This document shows positions 1-10,137 of a stretch of 35,000 bases of DNA, piece by piece. Below the pieces are notes generated by a model. That model searched no databases. It was not told the DNA's origin and was given only the letters and a program-made list of their open reading frames with translations. The stretch is from Myxococcales bacterium (lineage in GTDB: Bacteria; Myxococcota_A; UBA9160; UBA4427): the NCBI GenBank assembly GCA_022563535.1, contig JADFNE010000022.1, positions 1 to 35,000 on the forward strand. The letters run 5' to 3'. The position numbers and the translations under genes are program-made. Every line of letters starts with the position of its first letter. The first letter of the stretch is position 1.

Positions 1-510
1 GGTGGCCCGGCGCACAGTACGCACCAGCTCGGCGAGCACTCGAGGATCTTGCCCAAATTCGATACCCCCGCTCTTCACGTGAGGGCACGACGCATTGACC
101 TCGATTCCTTCGACCTTCGCGACGCCGGCGAGGCGCTTTGCGACCTCGGCGTACTCGCTGATCTCGGTGCCGAACAAGCTGGCGACCACCGGCACCCCGT
201 CGGGAATTTCGGGCAGCTTTTCTTCGATGAAGGCGTCGACACCGACGTTCTCGAGACTGATCGCGTTCAGCATGCCCGCGCGAACCTCGCCGATCCGAGG
301 AGGCGGGTTTCCGAAGCGCGGCAGCAGGGTCAGACTCTTTGCGACAAAGCCTCCAATGCGGCGCAGATCCATGAAATCCTTGAACTCGGTGCCGTAGCCA
401 AAGGTGCCCGAAGCAGTCAAGACGGGGTTGCGAAGGGCAATTCCGGCCAAATTGGTTCGGGTATCTACCTTGCCTTTCGATGCTTTGTCCGAGGATTTGT
501 TCGCCATCAT
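1..510 (-). CDS. pyrD: Dihydroorotate dehydrogenase, class 1B catalytic subunit (partial)
   Basis: This is the N-terminal 170 codons of the FMN-containing subunit that oxidises dihydroorotate to orotate in pyrimidine synthesis; the rest lies beyond the left edge. Reverse translation gives the expected order: NLAGIALRNPVLTASGTFGYG, then GGFVAKSLTL, then NPPPRIGE, then MLNAISLENVGVD, then a segment ending VNASCPHVKSGG. The asparagine-Ser/Ala-Cys-Pro part is the family's substrate loop. The start overlaps the pyrK stop as ATGATGG: ATG at 510-508 or 507-505, both in frame, so translation is probably coupled. About 12 residues precede the core, rich in Lys and Ser. Class 1B is inferred from the adjacent pyrK, since 1B enzymes work as a PyrD2-PyrK2 complex using NAD+. 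Confidence 0.93.
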   Translation of the reverse strand, partial: MMANKSSDKASKGKVDTRTNLAGIALRNPVLTASGTFGYGTEFKDFMDLRRIGGFVAKSLTLLPRFGNPPPRIGEVRAGMLNAISLENVGVDAFIEEKLPEIPDGVPVVASLFGTEISEYAEVAKRLAGVAKVEGIEVNASCPHVKSGGIEFGQDPRVLAELVRTVRRAT

Positions 511-1361
511 GGGATCCCCGGCCAATCGAGTTCGGCCGCGTCGTAGACCGGACCGCGATGGCAAACCAAGCTAAAACCCCCGCCAGCCATCGGGACCGCA
601 CAGCCCAGACACACGCCAAAGCCACACGCCATCCGGTTTTCGAGGGCCACCGTGCACGCCACTCCGGCTGCCCGGGCGAGTTCGTTGCACGCGCGCATCA
701 TCGCCGTGGGTCCGCAGGCAAAGAGCGTGGTGTCGGCCCCGTCGGTTTCGGCGAGCAGTTCCGTGAGGACGTCGGTGACGAGACCCTTGCTGCCGCGACT
801 CCCGTCTTCCGTCGCAATCCGCAAATTGATCCCGAGTTTCTCGAAATCCCCAGCAGCCATCAGCAGTTCGGCTCGCTGGGCTCCAAGCACGACGGTCACC
901 GATCCCGCCGCCCGCGCGGCTCGGGCAAGACTGTACAGGGATGCCGCGCCGGTCCCGCCGCCTACCAGAATGCTCCGCGACCCCTCGGCGGGAGTTGCGA
1001 AGCCCTGGCCCAGAGGACCCACTACGCGAACACGATCTCCTACTGAGGCAGCGCCGATGAGTTGCGTTCCCCGGCCCTCGACCTTGTACAGCACCTCGAT
1101 GCGCTCGTGCCCCGGCTCGCCGTGACTGTCAAAGATTGCCATGGGCCGCGGCAACAGCGGGTCGTAGCGGACGGCTGCTTCGGCCACGGCACCCGGCGAG
1201 AGCATGACGAATTGCCCGGGCGTCCAGGCCGGCCAATTTTCGACCTCGAGCACGATGCGGCGATTGGTCTCCCCTTCGCGTTCGTTGGCAACAACCCTGG
1301 CCTGAACGCGGATCGGTGAAGATCGCTTCGTGTCGCCATTGGCCGGTTCGGCGCTCGCCAC
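507..1361 (-). CDS. pyrK: Dihydroorotate dehydrogenase electron transfer subunit PyrK
   Basis: This 284-residue iron-sulfur flavoprotein passes electrons from the FMN of PyrD to NAD+. The N-terminal FAD-binding barrel carries the RPMAIFD motif, followed by the YKVEGRGT segment. The NAD-binding half begins with GGGTGAASL. The C terminus has the [2Fe-2S] cysteine cluster ACGFGVCLGCAVP plus a distal Cys (LVCHRG). Length fits the family, allowing for a ~20-residue N-terminal extension. The start is GTG at 1361-1359, the only start codon after the in-frame stop at about 1407, with GGGAG seven bases upstream. The stop overlaps the pyrD start. It diverges from the large TPR gene. Confidence 0.95.
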   Translation of the reverse strand: MASAEPANGDTKRSSPIRVQARVVANEREGETNRRIVLEVENWPAWTPGQFVMLSPGAVAEAAVRYDPLLPRPMAIFDSHGEPGHERIEVLYKVEGRGTQLIGAASVGDRVRVVGPLGQGFATPAEGSRSILVGGGTGAASLYSLARAARAAGSVTVVLGAQRAELLMAAGDFEKLGINLRIATEDGSRGSKGLVTDVLTELLAETDGADTTLFACGPTAMMRACNELARAAGVACTVALENRMACGFGVCLGCAVPMAGGGFSLVCHRGPVYDAAELDWPGIP

Positions 1362-1780
1362 TCCATCGCTCCCGAATTTGAATGTGGTGAATAACCAACG
1401 CGATGATTATCACGATCGCTCGAGAGCGGACAGCCATCTGTTGGAATCAAGCTGCCCGAGGTTTACCACGTCGCTCGGATTCGCGGAAGCGAGCGAGATC
1501 GACAGATGGTGGACCACAAGCAAAGCCGCGGTGCCAACAGGAAAGTGGTGTATTCACCCCAAAACTCGATAAATGCAACCGCCCCCGGCAAGAGCCAGGG
1601 GTGAATTACCTTCATCCCCGGCTTTCACCCGAGAGCGGGAACTACGCGCCGTTCTAACTCCTTGAAAAAATTCACAATTGGAACTCGGAGGCGAACGATT
1701 CCCGGTCAAGACCGTGCCCTCCTGCGTCGATAGTTCCTTTGAGCAACTCCGCGGCATGACGTCCGCAGGAAGGGAGAGGC
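1362..1780. other. Non-coding divergent region between pyrK and the TPR giant
   Basis: This 419-nt spacer must hold the promoters of both flanking units. I see no convincing -35/-10 pair. A hairpin CCCC-c-GGC-AAGA-GCC-a-GGGG sits at 1582-1601 without a T tract. The pentamer TTCAC recurs at least four times on the two strands between 1550 and 1675. A purine-rich ribosome binding site (AGGAAGGGAGAGG, 1767-1779) lies directly before the GTG at 1781. Short open frames here have no recognisable content. Confidence 0.5.
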
Positions 1781-4700
1781 GTGGGCGCAATTCTAGATCA
1801 GCACAAGAGTTCGTTTGAGTCAGATCCGTCGAACCGGCTGGCCTTCGAAGCCATCGAGGAACACCTGTTCATGTCGGGTATGTGGAATGAGCTGATTGCG
1901 CTCTACAACCGCCGACTTGAAGCCCCTGAGTTTGAAAGTGATCCCCTTCTCTCCATACCCATATTGTTTCGCCTGGCCCAGGTCTGCGAAGAGCGGGCTC
2001 TTGCCGTCGATCGCGCCATCGAGACCTATTGGAAGGTTGCCAAGATCGATCCGAGTTATCGCCCGGCGCTGCGTCAGCTACGTCAGATCTACGCCCACCG
2101 GGAACAGTGGGACATGGTGCTGCAGATTGCCGAAATGGAAGAGCAGCTTGAGATGTCGACACACGAGAAGGCAAGTTTCTCTGCGGAACTCGGCGATGTC
2201 TGGAAGGGAAAGCTCAACGATCCCACCGAAGCGCTGATCCACTATGAAAAGGCTCTCGCTCTGGTTGACGATCACATCCCCGCCCTGTCCGGACTGGCGC
2301 AGGTTCACGAAGGGCTCGGCCATCACGAACAGGCGGCAGCGGCCTGGGAGCGCTTGTCCGAACGCACACGCGGACCGGATCGCGCACCCATCCTGGTTTC
2401 ACTCGGCAATATTCTGGACAAGCATCTCGATCAGTCCAGTCGCGCCATGGAGTGCTTTCAGCGCGCACTCACCGATGATCCGCGCTACGCCAGCGCGGTG
2501 GAAGCCCTTTCGGTCACAGCCACCAGACTCGAAGACTGGCTACTTGTCGCCAAGTTGTATGAACGTCGCTTCGACATTGCATCCGGCGCGCGCAAGCGCA
2601 TAGGCATCGCCGTCGATGCCGCGCGCCTGAACCTCGAAGAGTTGAATGACACGCAGGCATCCCGTATGTGGTTGGACCGCGCTCTTGAATTCGGGGATGG
2701 AGACGCGCCGGTCTACGAGGTGCTCGCAGAACTCGAGCGCCGTACGGGCAATCGCGACGCATTGCGCACAGCGCTCGATCGACTGATCGAACTCCAGGGC
2801 GACGACGTATCCACCAGCTTGCTGGTGGAAGCGGCGGATCTGTATTCGGAATCTGGTGTCGAAGCAGAGGCAATCGCGTTGCTGCGAAAGGCACAAATTC
2901 GCGAACCGGAAAATACCCTGGTCATCGAGGCCCTCTCCGACGGTTTGGCGCAACTGGGTATGAATGTCGAACTCGTCGAAGTGCTCGAACGACGGGCGGC
3001 ACTGACCGAAGACGACCCCCAGGCCAAAAGCGAGATTTACGCCGAGATTGGCCGCATTCGCCTCGAAGATCTCGACGAGCCAGAAGCGGGCATGGAAAAT
3101 TTCACCAAGGCCTTTGATCTCGACCCCAGCACCAAGGGCGCAGCCGCGCAACTCGAACGGCTCTACCGAAAAAACGAAGACTGGAGTGGCCTGCGCACAC
3201 TCCTGGAACGCGCTGGCCGCGAAGGTCCGGCTTCGAAACGTTCACACTATTTCGCTTCGTTGGGCGAAGTATGCGAACAACAGTTTGAGGACAACGACGG
3301 GGCGATTTCGGCGTTCGAGTCCGCGCTAGAACTCGATCCCCATTGTGTGATCGCGCATCAGGGAATGGCGCGCATCGTCCACGCCTCAGGAAATCCAGAC
3401 GAACTACTGCGGATCTGCGAGCGCGAAGCCGAGACCACCACGGATCGCGTGCGGATGGGCGAACTGGTCTGGAGCATGCTCCCCCTGCTTCAAGAGCGTG
3501 AGCGTCATGGGGATGCGCTGACCTGGGTCGAAAAACTGAACCAGATGTGTCCCAATGACTGCAACACCCTGAAGGCGGTCGTGGAATTGCGCGAAGCCCT
3601 GGGACAGCGGGACGAGCTTCAAGATCCGATGGAACGACTCGATCGTGTCCTCAGCGGTGCCGAGCAGACCACCAACCGACGCAAGCTCGCCCAGCTCCAT
3701 CGCGACGCCGGCCGGCACGAGCAAGCGATCGAGTGGTATCAAACGGCCCTCGACAGCGACCCGGGCCACCTCGAGTCGCTGCGATCCCTCAAGGCCCTTT
3801 ACAGTGAGACCCGCGATCTCGATTCACTGGCGCGAACGATGCGGCGGCTGGGGGAAGTGCTGCCCGATCAAGAGAGTTGCGACGAATTCGGAGACCTTGC
3901 GAGTTTGCTCGCCGAGCAGATTGGGGACGTCGAGGGCGCGATCGTCGTCCTCTGGCGTCTGGCGAAGATTCCCGCAGGCCAGCGCCCAGACGACATCGAC
4001 GAGAGACTCGAAGGACTGCTGGAACGAGCGGACCGATTCGAAGAACTCGTGCAGCGGCTACTCGAGCGGCGGCGGATGTTCGATGATGAGAGCAATGCGG
4101 CGCGCGAGCTGGACCTGCGTCGAGCAAAGCTGTTGTTGGAGCACCTCGGGCAGTACGAAGAAGCGGCATCGCTGTTCGGAAGTCTCCGCGCGCACGATTC
4201 CCAAAACAAAGAAATCCTCGATGGTCTCGAAAAAGCATTGCGACTCGGCAACGACGTCGAGAGACTGGTGGACTTGCTCGCGGACCTCGCGGAGCATGAA
4301 TCCGACCCGACGACTCGCACCAATATCGAGATGGAGCGCGCAACACTTCTCGAAGACATACTCGGCGCGTTCGACGAAGCCCTGATCGCACTCACCAAGC
4401 TCGCCGAGCAGACCGACGTGCCAGAACTCGCAGATCAGGCAGGCCAGCAGCTCGAAAAGCTCCTGACCCGCAGCGGTGATTGGGAGGCATTGCGCACCCG
4501 ACTGGTTGGACGACTGGGAAACGGCAGCCAAGAAGACGATCTAGCGCTTCACGAAGAACTCGCGCTCCTGTCTCGAGATCGCTTTGGTGAACCCGAAGCC
4601 TGTGTCGAACATCTCGAGGCGGCCGGCAAAATCGCACCCGATCGCCAACCCATCTGGCACAACCTCGCGGTTCTCTACGCCGAACTGGATCGCCCCGAAG

Positions 4701-7700
4701 ACCTGCTGCGCGTGCTCGAACACGAACTTACCCTCGGTCTCGACCTCGAGCGCGAAATCATGCTGCGCTCCCGCGCGGCACGATTGGCGAACGATCTCGA
4801 AGACCGCCAAGAAACTTGCAGCCAACACTACGAACAGATCCTTCGACTCGAACCCGGCCACGCAGAGGCCACGGAGTATCTGCTGGAATTCTACGATCGA
4901 GAGTGCCGACCCGCCGACATGGCTGGCCTGCTTCACGCTCGACTCGACGCAACCGTCAACAGCGACGAACCCTCCGACACAGTGACCGCCAGCGCGATTT
5001 CGCTGCGCCTGCGCATCTCCGCTCTGGAATCCCTTGCGCTCGATGATGACGCAGCCGCGGTCGCAACCCTCGAACCCGCAATCGCCGAGGTCGGACCCAC
5101 CGCTGCAATCGCGAAGCCGCTCGTCGAACTCTACCAGCGACTCGGAAGGCGTGAGGAATACATCGCCCTCAGTCTGCGCGCCGCCGACCACTGCGATCAA
5201 CCCGAAGAACGTGCGGGCTGGTTTCTCCGGGTGGGCGACGCCCTGCGACAGGAAGGCGAAGCAGAGCGTGCGATCGAAGCCTATGGTCGCGTGCTCGAGA
5301 ATTGTCCAGACGATCTCGATGCACAGTCGGCGCTGCGAGAGTTGCACAGAGAACGAGGAGATTCCGAACCCCTCGCAGCATTGCTTGCGCGGGAGATCGA
5401 AAGACGCTCGGGTGAAAACACGATCCCGTTGCGCTTCGAACTCGCGATTCTGCTCGCCGGCCCACTGGCCCGACCGGATTCCGCACTCGAGGCCTTCAAC
5501 GAAATCCTCGAAGCAGACGAGCGCCACCCCGAAGCTTTCGTTCACGCTCTCCACCTGAACATCAGTCTCGAGCGACACGAAGAAACCCAACAGCTACTGG
5601 AAAGCGGCCTTTCCCGTACCAATGCTCCGAGTGCACGGGCGGCTCTGCTCGAGCGACTCGCCGACCTCGAGGCCGGTCCACTCGAATTGCCCTCGACTGC
5701 ACTCGGGCGCTACCGCGAAGCCCTGAGTCTCGACCCGTCGCGCTCGAGCGTCCGCGCAAGCATGAACGCAATCTTGACGGACCTCGGTCGCTGGGTCGAA
5801 TTGCTCGACAGTCTCTTCCTCGAAGCTCAGCGCGCCGAGCCGAGCGAGCGCGGTCAGATCTACGAGCGCGCGATCGAAATTGCGAGTCGCGAAGTCTCCA
5901 CCGACGCGCCCCTCCCTTGGCTCGAACGACTCCATGCTGCAACGCCAGAAGACGCCGATGTCTTGTCGAGAGTTGCCGACATTCATCGACAGGCGGGTCG
6001 CCCCGAGGCGTTGCTACGCGCCCTGGAAGCCCAGATGCTCCTGCAGACCAACCCAACCGAACTGCACGCACTTCATTGCGACATCGGCAGGATCCTGGAG
6101 CGCGATCTGTCGGCACCCGGCCGAGCCGTCATGGCACTCGAAGCAGCACATGCGATCGATTTGGACGATGCGGAATTGTTGACCAATCTCGATCGTCTGT
6201 ACGAAACATTGGGGCGCTTTGCAGATCGTGCTGGAATCATCGAGGAACGAATCGCCTGCCCGGAAACCCCGGCCGATTTGCTGGCAACACTACATCGCGA
6301 AGTTGCCGAACTCTGGCACACAAAGCTGTCGTCACCCGAAACAGCGACGCGCCATCTATTGCACAGCCTGAACCTGAGCGAACCGGAATCGCCAGATGTG
6401 TTGCCCGTGATCCGTCACCTCCAGCAGACCCTGCGCGATACCGGCAGACTCGACGGCTGGGCACGAGCGGCGGAGTTCGAACTCGAACGACTTGTCGCCA
6501 CCCGCGATCCGATTCACGATAAACGGCGCTACGAACTCCACAGCGAGCTCGCGGACTGCTGTGAAAACGTGCTCGCGCGACCCCAACTCGTCCAACGTCA
6601 TCTGCTCGCATTGCTCGACGATTGGAACGGCGCGCAGCCCCTCACCACAGAACAAATCGACGCGGCCGAAGCTGCGTTGATCCATCACCTGCGCCGGGAA
6701 CACAATCACGTCGAACTCGACCGACGTCTCGGCGCGCGACTGGATCGCAGCGACGGAAGCGCCGAGGACTGGCTCGAACTCGCGGGCTTGCAGCTGGAGA
6801 GACTCCATCGACCGAGTGCAGCGCGACGTGCATTCCGCAAAGTGCTCGATCAACGCCCCGAATGCCTGGACGCCATTCGCGGATTGCGTCAGGCATCAGA
6901 AACTCTGCGCGATTGGCAGGGTGTCGCAGAGAGCCTCGATCTCGAACTCGCACTCGACAATCGTTCCCGTACAGCACAAGAATCGTCCGCGCTGTTGCGT
7001 CGCCTGGGCGAGATCACTTGGAAGCAGTTGCAGACCGACGATGCCCTCGAACGTGCGTCCCGGGCGTATTGCGAAAATCTCATCCAGGTGCCCGACGATC
7101 TCGACAGCGTGCGCGCCCTTCAACAGATCGAAGAGGAGCGCGGAGAATACGCAGCGGCGGTAACTCGCCATCGGCAGGAAATCGACATCCTCGGCGACGC
7201 CGAGCCCGATCAGCGCCAGCGAGTCTGGCTGCGAATCGCCGATCTCACGCGAGACAAGACCGATGAACTCGAGCGCTCGATCGAAGCATTCGCCTCTGCC
7301 GCCGAGTGCGCCGATCTCTCGGTGCAGCGCCTGCGCGAGTGGGCGGAGCTATATCGAACCTCGGAAAACTGGGAACGCTTTGCCGATGTCTTTGGTCGCT
7401 GGTGTGATGCTCGGGGAACCCCGGCAGGCTGTTCGGACTTGTTGGTTCTCGTCGATGTACTGAACGAACTCGGCCAGCATGACCGGGCTCTCGAACGCGC
7501 CGAAAAGGCGATCGAAGCCGATCGCACCAGCGCCACCGCCTTTGAGCGCGCCGCCGATCTTCGCGAACAAAGTGGAGATCTTCGCGCTGCTGCCGATCAC
7601 CTCGCGGAGGCGGCCGAACTCACCGACGCGCCCACCGCGACGGTCCAGCTGCTGCGGGCCTCGCGGATGCTCAGTGATGTTGACCCCGAACGCACTGCGG

Positions 7701-9706
7701 CTCTGCTGAAACGCGGCGCCGAACACGACGCCGCGTCCCAGGAGATTCAGGCGCGCACAGCCATCGTCTGCGAACAACTCGAGCGCTGGGACGAAGCCGA
7801 AACCGCTGCAGCGCGCGCTCTCGACTCCAGTTTGGATCGCAGCCTTCTCGAAGATGGGCTGCTGTTGAAAGCCGCCCTCGCGGGAGGTCGCGCGGCCTGG
7901 CGGGGCGATGCGATCGAATCGGCGACTCGATTGTTTTCCGCCGCCCGGGACCTCGAATCCGAGAACATCGAAGCCCTGGACGCCCTCGGCGAGCTTCTCC
8001 ATCTGAGCGGAGACGTGCGCGCCGCGCGAGATGTCCTCGACATCCGGCTCGCAATGCCGGGTGAAAATCCGAAGGCGGGCCTGCAACTCGCAATCGTCGG
8101 AGAGGCCCAGGAACTCGACGAAGAATTTGCACGTGCGCTCGAGACCTACCTGCGAGCCATCGAAACGGATCCGGCCCAGGACCATGTTCACGACGGCATT
8201 GTCCGCATTCACCTGATCAACGAAGACCAGACAGCTGCCATAGAGGCCCTCGACAACTGGCTCGCACTGCTGGAAAACGTCACAAAGAAATCCGCCCAGC
8301 TGGTTCGCGCCGCTGCTCTCGAACAAGGCATCGACAAAGACGAAGCTGCGCTCTCGCGTTTGCGCGAGGCCACCGACATCGACCCCGCGAATGCGGATGC
8401 CTGGACAATGCTGGCCGATCTGTTGCTCAAACTCGACCAGCCCGACGAGGCCCTGGAAGCCGCAACCTCTGGGCTCGCCGTGATCGATGGTGCAGATCGG
8501 TCGAGCGTGGCCACCCTCGCCTACATTCGCGGTTTCACCCTCGAGCGGAGCGGCGAAGAGACCCAGGCCGCGGGCGCGTATGGTCTGGCGGTTGAAAACG
8601 ATGCCACCCAATCAGAGGCCGTACTCGCCCAGTCGAGACTATTGCGGAGCACCGGTGAATGGCAGCTCGCGGCCGAGGTGCTCGACAACTTTCTCGACAA
8701 TCACCCGGAGCCCATGAACGAAATGCTGGCCCAGGTGAATTACAAGCTAGGTCGATTGCTCGCTGGCCCCCTCGAGCGAGTCGAGGAAGCCATTCAGTGT
8801 TACGAACGCGCCATCGCGATCGATTCCGATTTCACTCGAGCGATTGAGCCCCTCGCCAATCTGCTCAGCCACATGCCCGACCGATGGCAGGAAGCGGTCG
8901 GCCAACACCTCTCCCTGCTTCGAGAGGATCCCGCGCGGGAGTCTTCGATTCGCTCGTTGATTGCGATTTGCGAGCAGCGTGGCGACGACCGCGGACGACA
9001 AATCGGACTCGCGATCCTGCGGGCATTGGGCGCGACCTCCGACGACGAATTCGCGACCGCCCCGGACAAACTCGGGTTCAAGGTGGCGGGGAACTCTGAA
9101 CTCTCCGATCCGCATGAGGAACGTTTGCGCAGGATGGTCGTGCAAGCCCGCGACGAAATTTCCCAGGCACTGCGGGGCGTGGCGACACCGAGCAATGAGA
9201 CAGAACCCATGGGGCTGCATCCAGCGCAACAGGCGTTCATGGATTCGGTCGGCACGGCAGTCGATGAGTTGTCGGTGCCAGGGTTCGGCACCCTCGACCC
9301 GCAGATCATCGGACAGACGCTCCAACAGGTCGCCGCGTTGGCGCTGGACGTCGAGCGACCAGAAATTGACCCGACGATCGCGGATCTACTCGAAGGCTCG
9401 ATCGGCCGCTGGGCGCGCCGCAAGCTGCGCAAGTGTCTGGACGGAACCGGCCAGGACGAAATCCAGAACATTCGCTGGGACGATTGGCAACAGTCGCTTC
9501 GCGGTGCTGGGGCCGCCGTAGCCCTGGATCGCAACCAGGGCGATCTGCGCTGCGCACTACTTGCACTTTCGGCAGAAAGTGAAGATTCCGGCGCCGAAGA
9601 ACTCACGGAAAGCGAGAATATTGCCGATCGAGTCCGCAGCAGGGAGATCGCTTTTTCACTGCTGCGCCAGGTTACGCGGATCTGGTGTACGCAAATTGGC
9701 AAGTAA
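1781..9706 (+). CDS. Giant tetratricopeptide-repeat protein, 2641 aa
   Basis: This is an almost entirely alpha-helical repeat protein with no signal peptide or membrane segment, so it is probably cytoplasmic. Repeats start within the first 40 residues. The compound unit is about 70-75 residues, two TPR hairpins, marked early by W35, W110, a copy near 182 and W253. Each unit reads roughly W..L..LY.RRL, then R...LA.I.E..L.D...A...Y..AL..DP....AL..L. Such units continue to about residue 2400, implying some 30 or more copies. The last ~190 residues are not obviously TPR and contain a basic stretch (RWARRKLRK). TPR arrays bind proteins; no catalytic motif is visible. The start is GTG at 1781, with a purine-rich Shine-Dalgarno sequence. 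A PilZ gene follows 53 bases later. Similar giants occur in myxobacterial-type genomes, from memory; the function is unknown. Confidence 0.9.
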   Translation: MGAILDQHKSSFESDPSNRLAFEAIEEHLFMSGMWNELIALYNRRLEAPEFESDPLLSIPILFRLAQVCEERALAVDRAIETYWKVAKIDPSYRPALRQLRQIYAHREQWDMVLQIAEMEEQLEMSTHEKASFSAELGDVWKGKLNDPTEALIHYEKALALVDDHIPALSGLAQVHEGLGHHEQAAAAWERLSERTRGPDRAPILVSLGNILDKHLDQSSRAMECFQRALTDDPRYASAVEALSVTATRLEDWLLVAKLYERRFDIASGARKRIGIAVDAARLNLEELNDTQASRMWLDRALEFGDGDAPVYEVLAELERRTGNRDALRTALDRLIELQGDDVSTSLLVEAADLYSESGVEAEAIALLRKAQIREPENTLVIEALSDGLAQLGMNVELVEVLERRAALTEDDPQAKSEIYAEIGRIRLEDLDEPEAGMENFTKAFDLDPSTKGAAAQLERLYRKNEDWSGLRTLLERAGREGPASKRSHYFASLGEVCEQQFEDNDGAISAFESALELDPHCVIAHQGMARIVHASGNPDELLRICEREAETTTDRVRMGELVWSMLPLLQERERHGDALTWVEKLNQMCPNDCNTLKAVVELREALGQRDELQDPMERLDRVLSGAEQTTNRRKLAQLHRDAGRHEQAIEWYQTALDSDPGHLESLRSLKALYSETRDLDSLARTMRRLGEVLPDQESCDEFGDLASLLAEQIGDVEGAIVVLWRLAKIPAGQRPDDIDERLEGLLERADRFEELVQRLLERRRMFDDESNAARELDLRRAKLLLEHLGQYEEAASLFGSLRAHDSQNKEILDGLEKALRLGNDVERLVDLLADLAEHESDPTTRTNIEMERATLLEDILGAFDEALIALTKLAEQTDVPELADQAGQQLEKLLTRSGDWEALRTRLVGRLGNGSQEDDLALHEELALLSRDRFGEPEACVEHLEAAGKIAPDRQPIWHNLAVLYAELDRPEDLLRVLEHELTLGLDLEREIMLRSRAARLANDLEDRQETCSQHYEQILRLEPGHAEATEYLLEFYDRECRPADMAGLLHARLDATVNSDEPSDTVTASAISLRLRISALESLALDDDAAAVATLEPAIAEVGPTAAIAKPLVELYQRLGRREEYIALSLRAADHCDQPEERAGWFLRVGDALRQEGEAERAIEAYGRVLENCPDDLDAQSALRELHRERGDSEPLAALLAREIERRSGENTIPLRFELAILLAGPLARPDSALEAFNEILEADERHPEAFVHALHLNISLERHEETQQLLESGLSRTNAPSARAALLERLADLEAGPLELPSTALGRYREALSLDPSRSSVRASMNAILTDLGRWVELLDSLFLEAQRAEPSERGQIYERAIEIASREVSTDAPLPWLERLHAATPEDADVLSRVADIHRQAGRPEALLRALEAQMLLQTNPTELHALHCDIGRILERDLSAPGRAVMALEAAHAIDLDDAELLTNLDRLYETLGRFADRAGIIEERIACPETPADLLATLHREVAELWHTKLSSPETATRHLLHSLNLSEPESPDVLPVIRHLQQTLRDTGRLDGWARAAEFELERLVATRDPIHDKRRYELHSELADCCENVLARPQLVQRHLLALLDDWNGAQPLTTEQIDAAEAALIHHLRREHNHVELDRRLGARLDRSDGSAEDWLELAGLQLERLHRPSAARRAFRKVLDQRPECLDAIRGLRQASETLRDWQGVAESLDLELALDNRSRTAQESSALLRRLGEITWKQLQTDDALERASRAYCENLIQVPDDLDSVRALQQIEEERGEYAAAVTRHRQEIDILGDAEPDQRQRVWLRIADLTRDKTDELERSIEAFASAAECADLSVQRLREWAELYRTSENWERFADVFGRWCDARGTPAGCSDLLVLVDVLNELGQHDRALERAEKAIEADRTSATAFERAADLREQSGDLRAAADHLAEAAELTDAPTATVQLLRASRMLSDVDPERTAALLKRGAEHDAASQEIQARTAIVCEQLERWDEAETAAARALDSSLDRSLLEDGLLLKAALAGGRAAWRGDAIESATRLFSAARDLESENIEALDALGELLHLSGDVRAARDVLDIRLAMPGENPKAGLQLAIVGEAQELDEEFARALETYLRAIETDPAQDHVHDGIVRIHLINEDQTAAIEALDNWLALLENVTKKSAQLVRAAALEQGIDKDEAALSRLREATDIDPANADAWTMLADLLLKLDQPDEALEAATSGLAVIDGADRSSVATLAYIRGFTLERSGEETQAAGAYGLAVENDATQSEAVLAQSRLLRSTGEWQLAAEVLDNFLDNHPEPMNEMLAQVNYKLGRLLAGPLERVEEAIQCYERAIAIDSDFTRAIEPLANLLSHMPDRWQEAVGQHLSLLREDPARESSIRSLIAICEQRGDDRGRQIGLAILRALGATSDDEFATAPDKLGFKVAGNSELSDPHEERLRRMVVQARDEISQALRGVATPSNETEPMGLHPAQQAFMDSVGTAVDELSVPGFGTLDPQIIGQTLQQVAALALDVERPEIDPTIADLLEGSIGRWARRKLRKCLDGTGQDEIQNIRWDDWQQSLRGAGAAVALDRNQGDLRCALLALSAESEDSGAEELTESENIADRVRSREIAFSLLRQVTRIWCTQIGK

Positions 9707-9759
9707 TTAGTAATTGGTGATTGATACCAGCACTTCGACAAGCGCGAGGAGACTCAGAA

Positions 9760-10107
9760 ATGGCACAGCGAACGCCCGACGACACCCGACGATTCCGCCG
9801 ACAAGGACTTCGTATCCTGGTGGATTACAGCTGTGACGGAGGGCTCCACTGTGACTATGCAACGTCGATATCCGCGGGCGGACTCTTCATCGAAACCGAA
9901 TCGGCCCTTCCACTCGAAAGTTGCATCAAGCTTCGGTTTCGCCTGACCAACGGCGAGATGCTCCACGAGATCGAGGGGCGCGTGTGTTGGTGTAATGACA
10001 ACACCGACACGAATGCAGCCCAGCAAGCTCCCGGTTTCGGAATCGCTTTTACCAATGGCGAAGGCACCGTCTTGCTGGCACGCGAACTGGAAGACCTGGA
10101 ATTTTAA
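9760..10107 (+). CDS. PilZ domain protein (c-di-GMP receptor)
   Basis: This is a 115-residue single-domain PilZ protein. The N terminus has the arginine motif RRFRRQGLR, matching RxxxR, and the second motif appears as ATSISAGGLFIE, matching the (D/N)xSxxG signature with Thr in the usual acidic position. A beta-barrel pattern follows, ending GFGIAF. Both c-di-GMP-contacting motifs are therefore essentially present. ATG at 9760 is chosen because GAGGAG lies about eight bases upstream; an in-frame TTG at 9721 would add 13 residues with no homology and no ribosome site. It follows the TPR giant on the same strand and may be co-transcribed. It probably relays c-di-GMP to a protein partner, since it has no output domain. 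Confidence 0.88.
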   Translation: MAQRTPDDTRRFRRQGLRILVDYSCDGGLHCDYATSISAGGLFIETESALPLESCIKLRFRLTNGEMLHEIEGRVCWCNDNTDTNAAQQAPGFGIAFTNGEGTVLLARELEDLEF

Positions 10108-10108
10108 A

Positions 10109-10129
10109 TCGCGCAGCCTGCGGGCGCGA
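10109..10129. terminator. Hairpin between convergent pilZ-type gene and lpxC
   Basis: TCGCGC (10109-10114) pairs with GCGCGA (10124-10129) around a nine-base loop, in the 30-nt gap between two convergent genes. There is no T tract on either side, so intrinsic termination is uncertain. Confidence 0.35.
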
Positions 10130-10137
10130 CGGCCGAG

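Noticed and set aside
7349-8611. 420-codon minus-strand open frame inside the TPR giant
   Set aside because: Antisense to a continuous TPR repeat region; no domain or start signals of its own.
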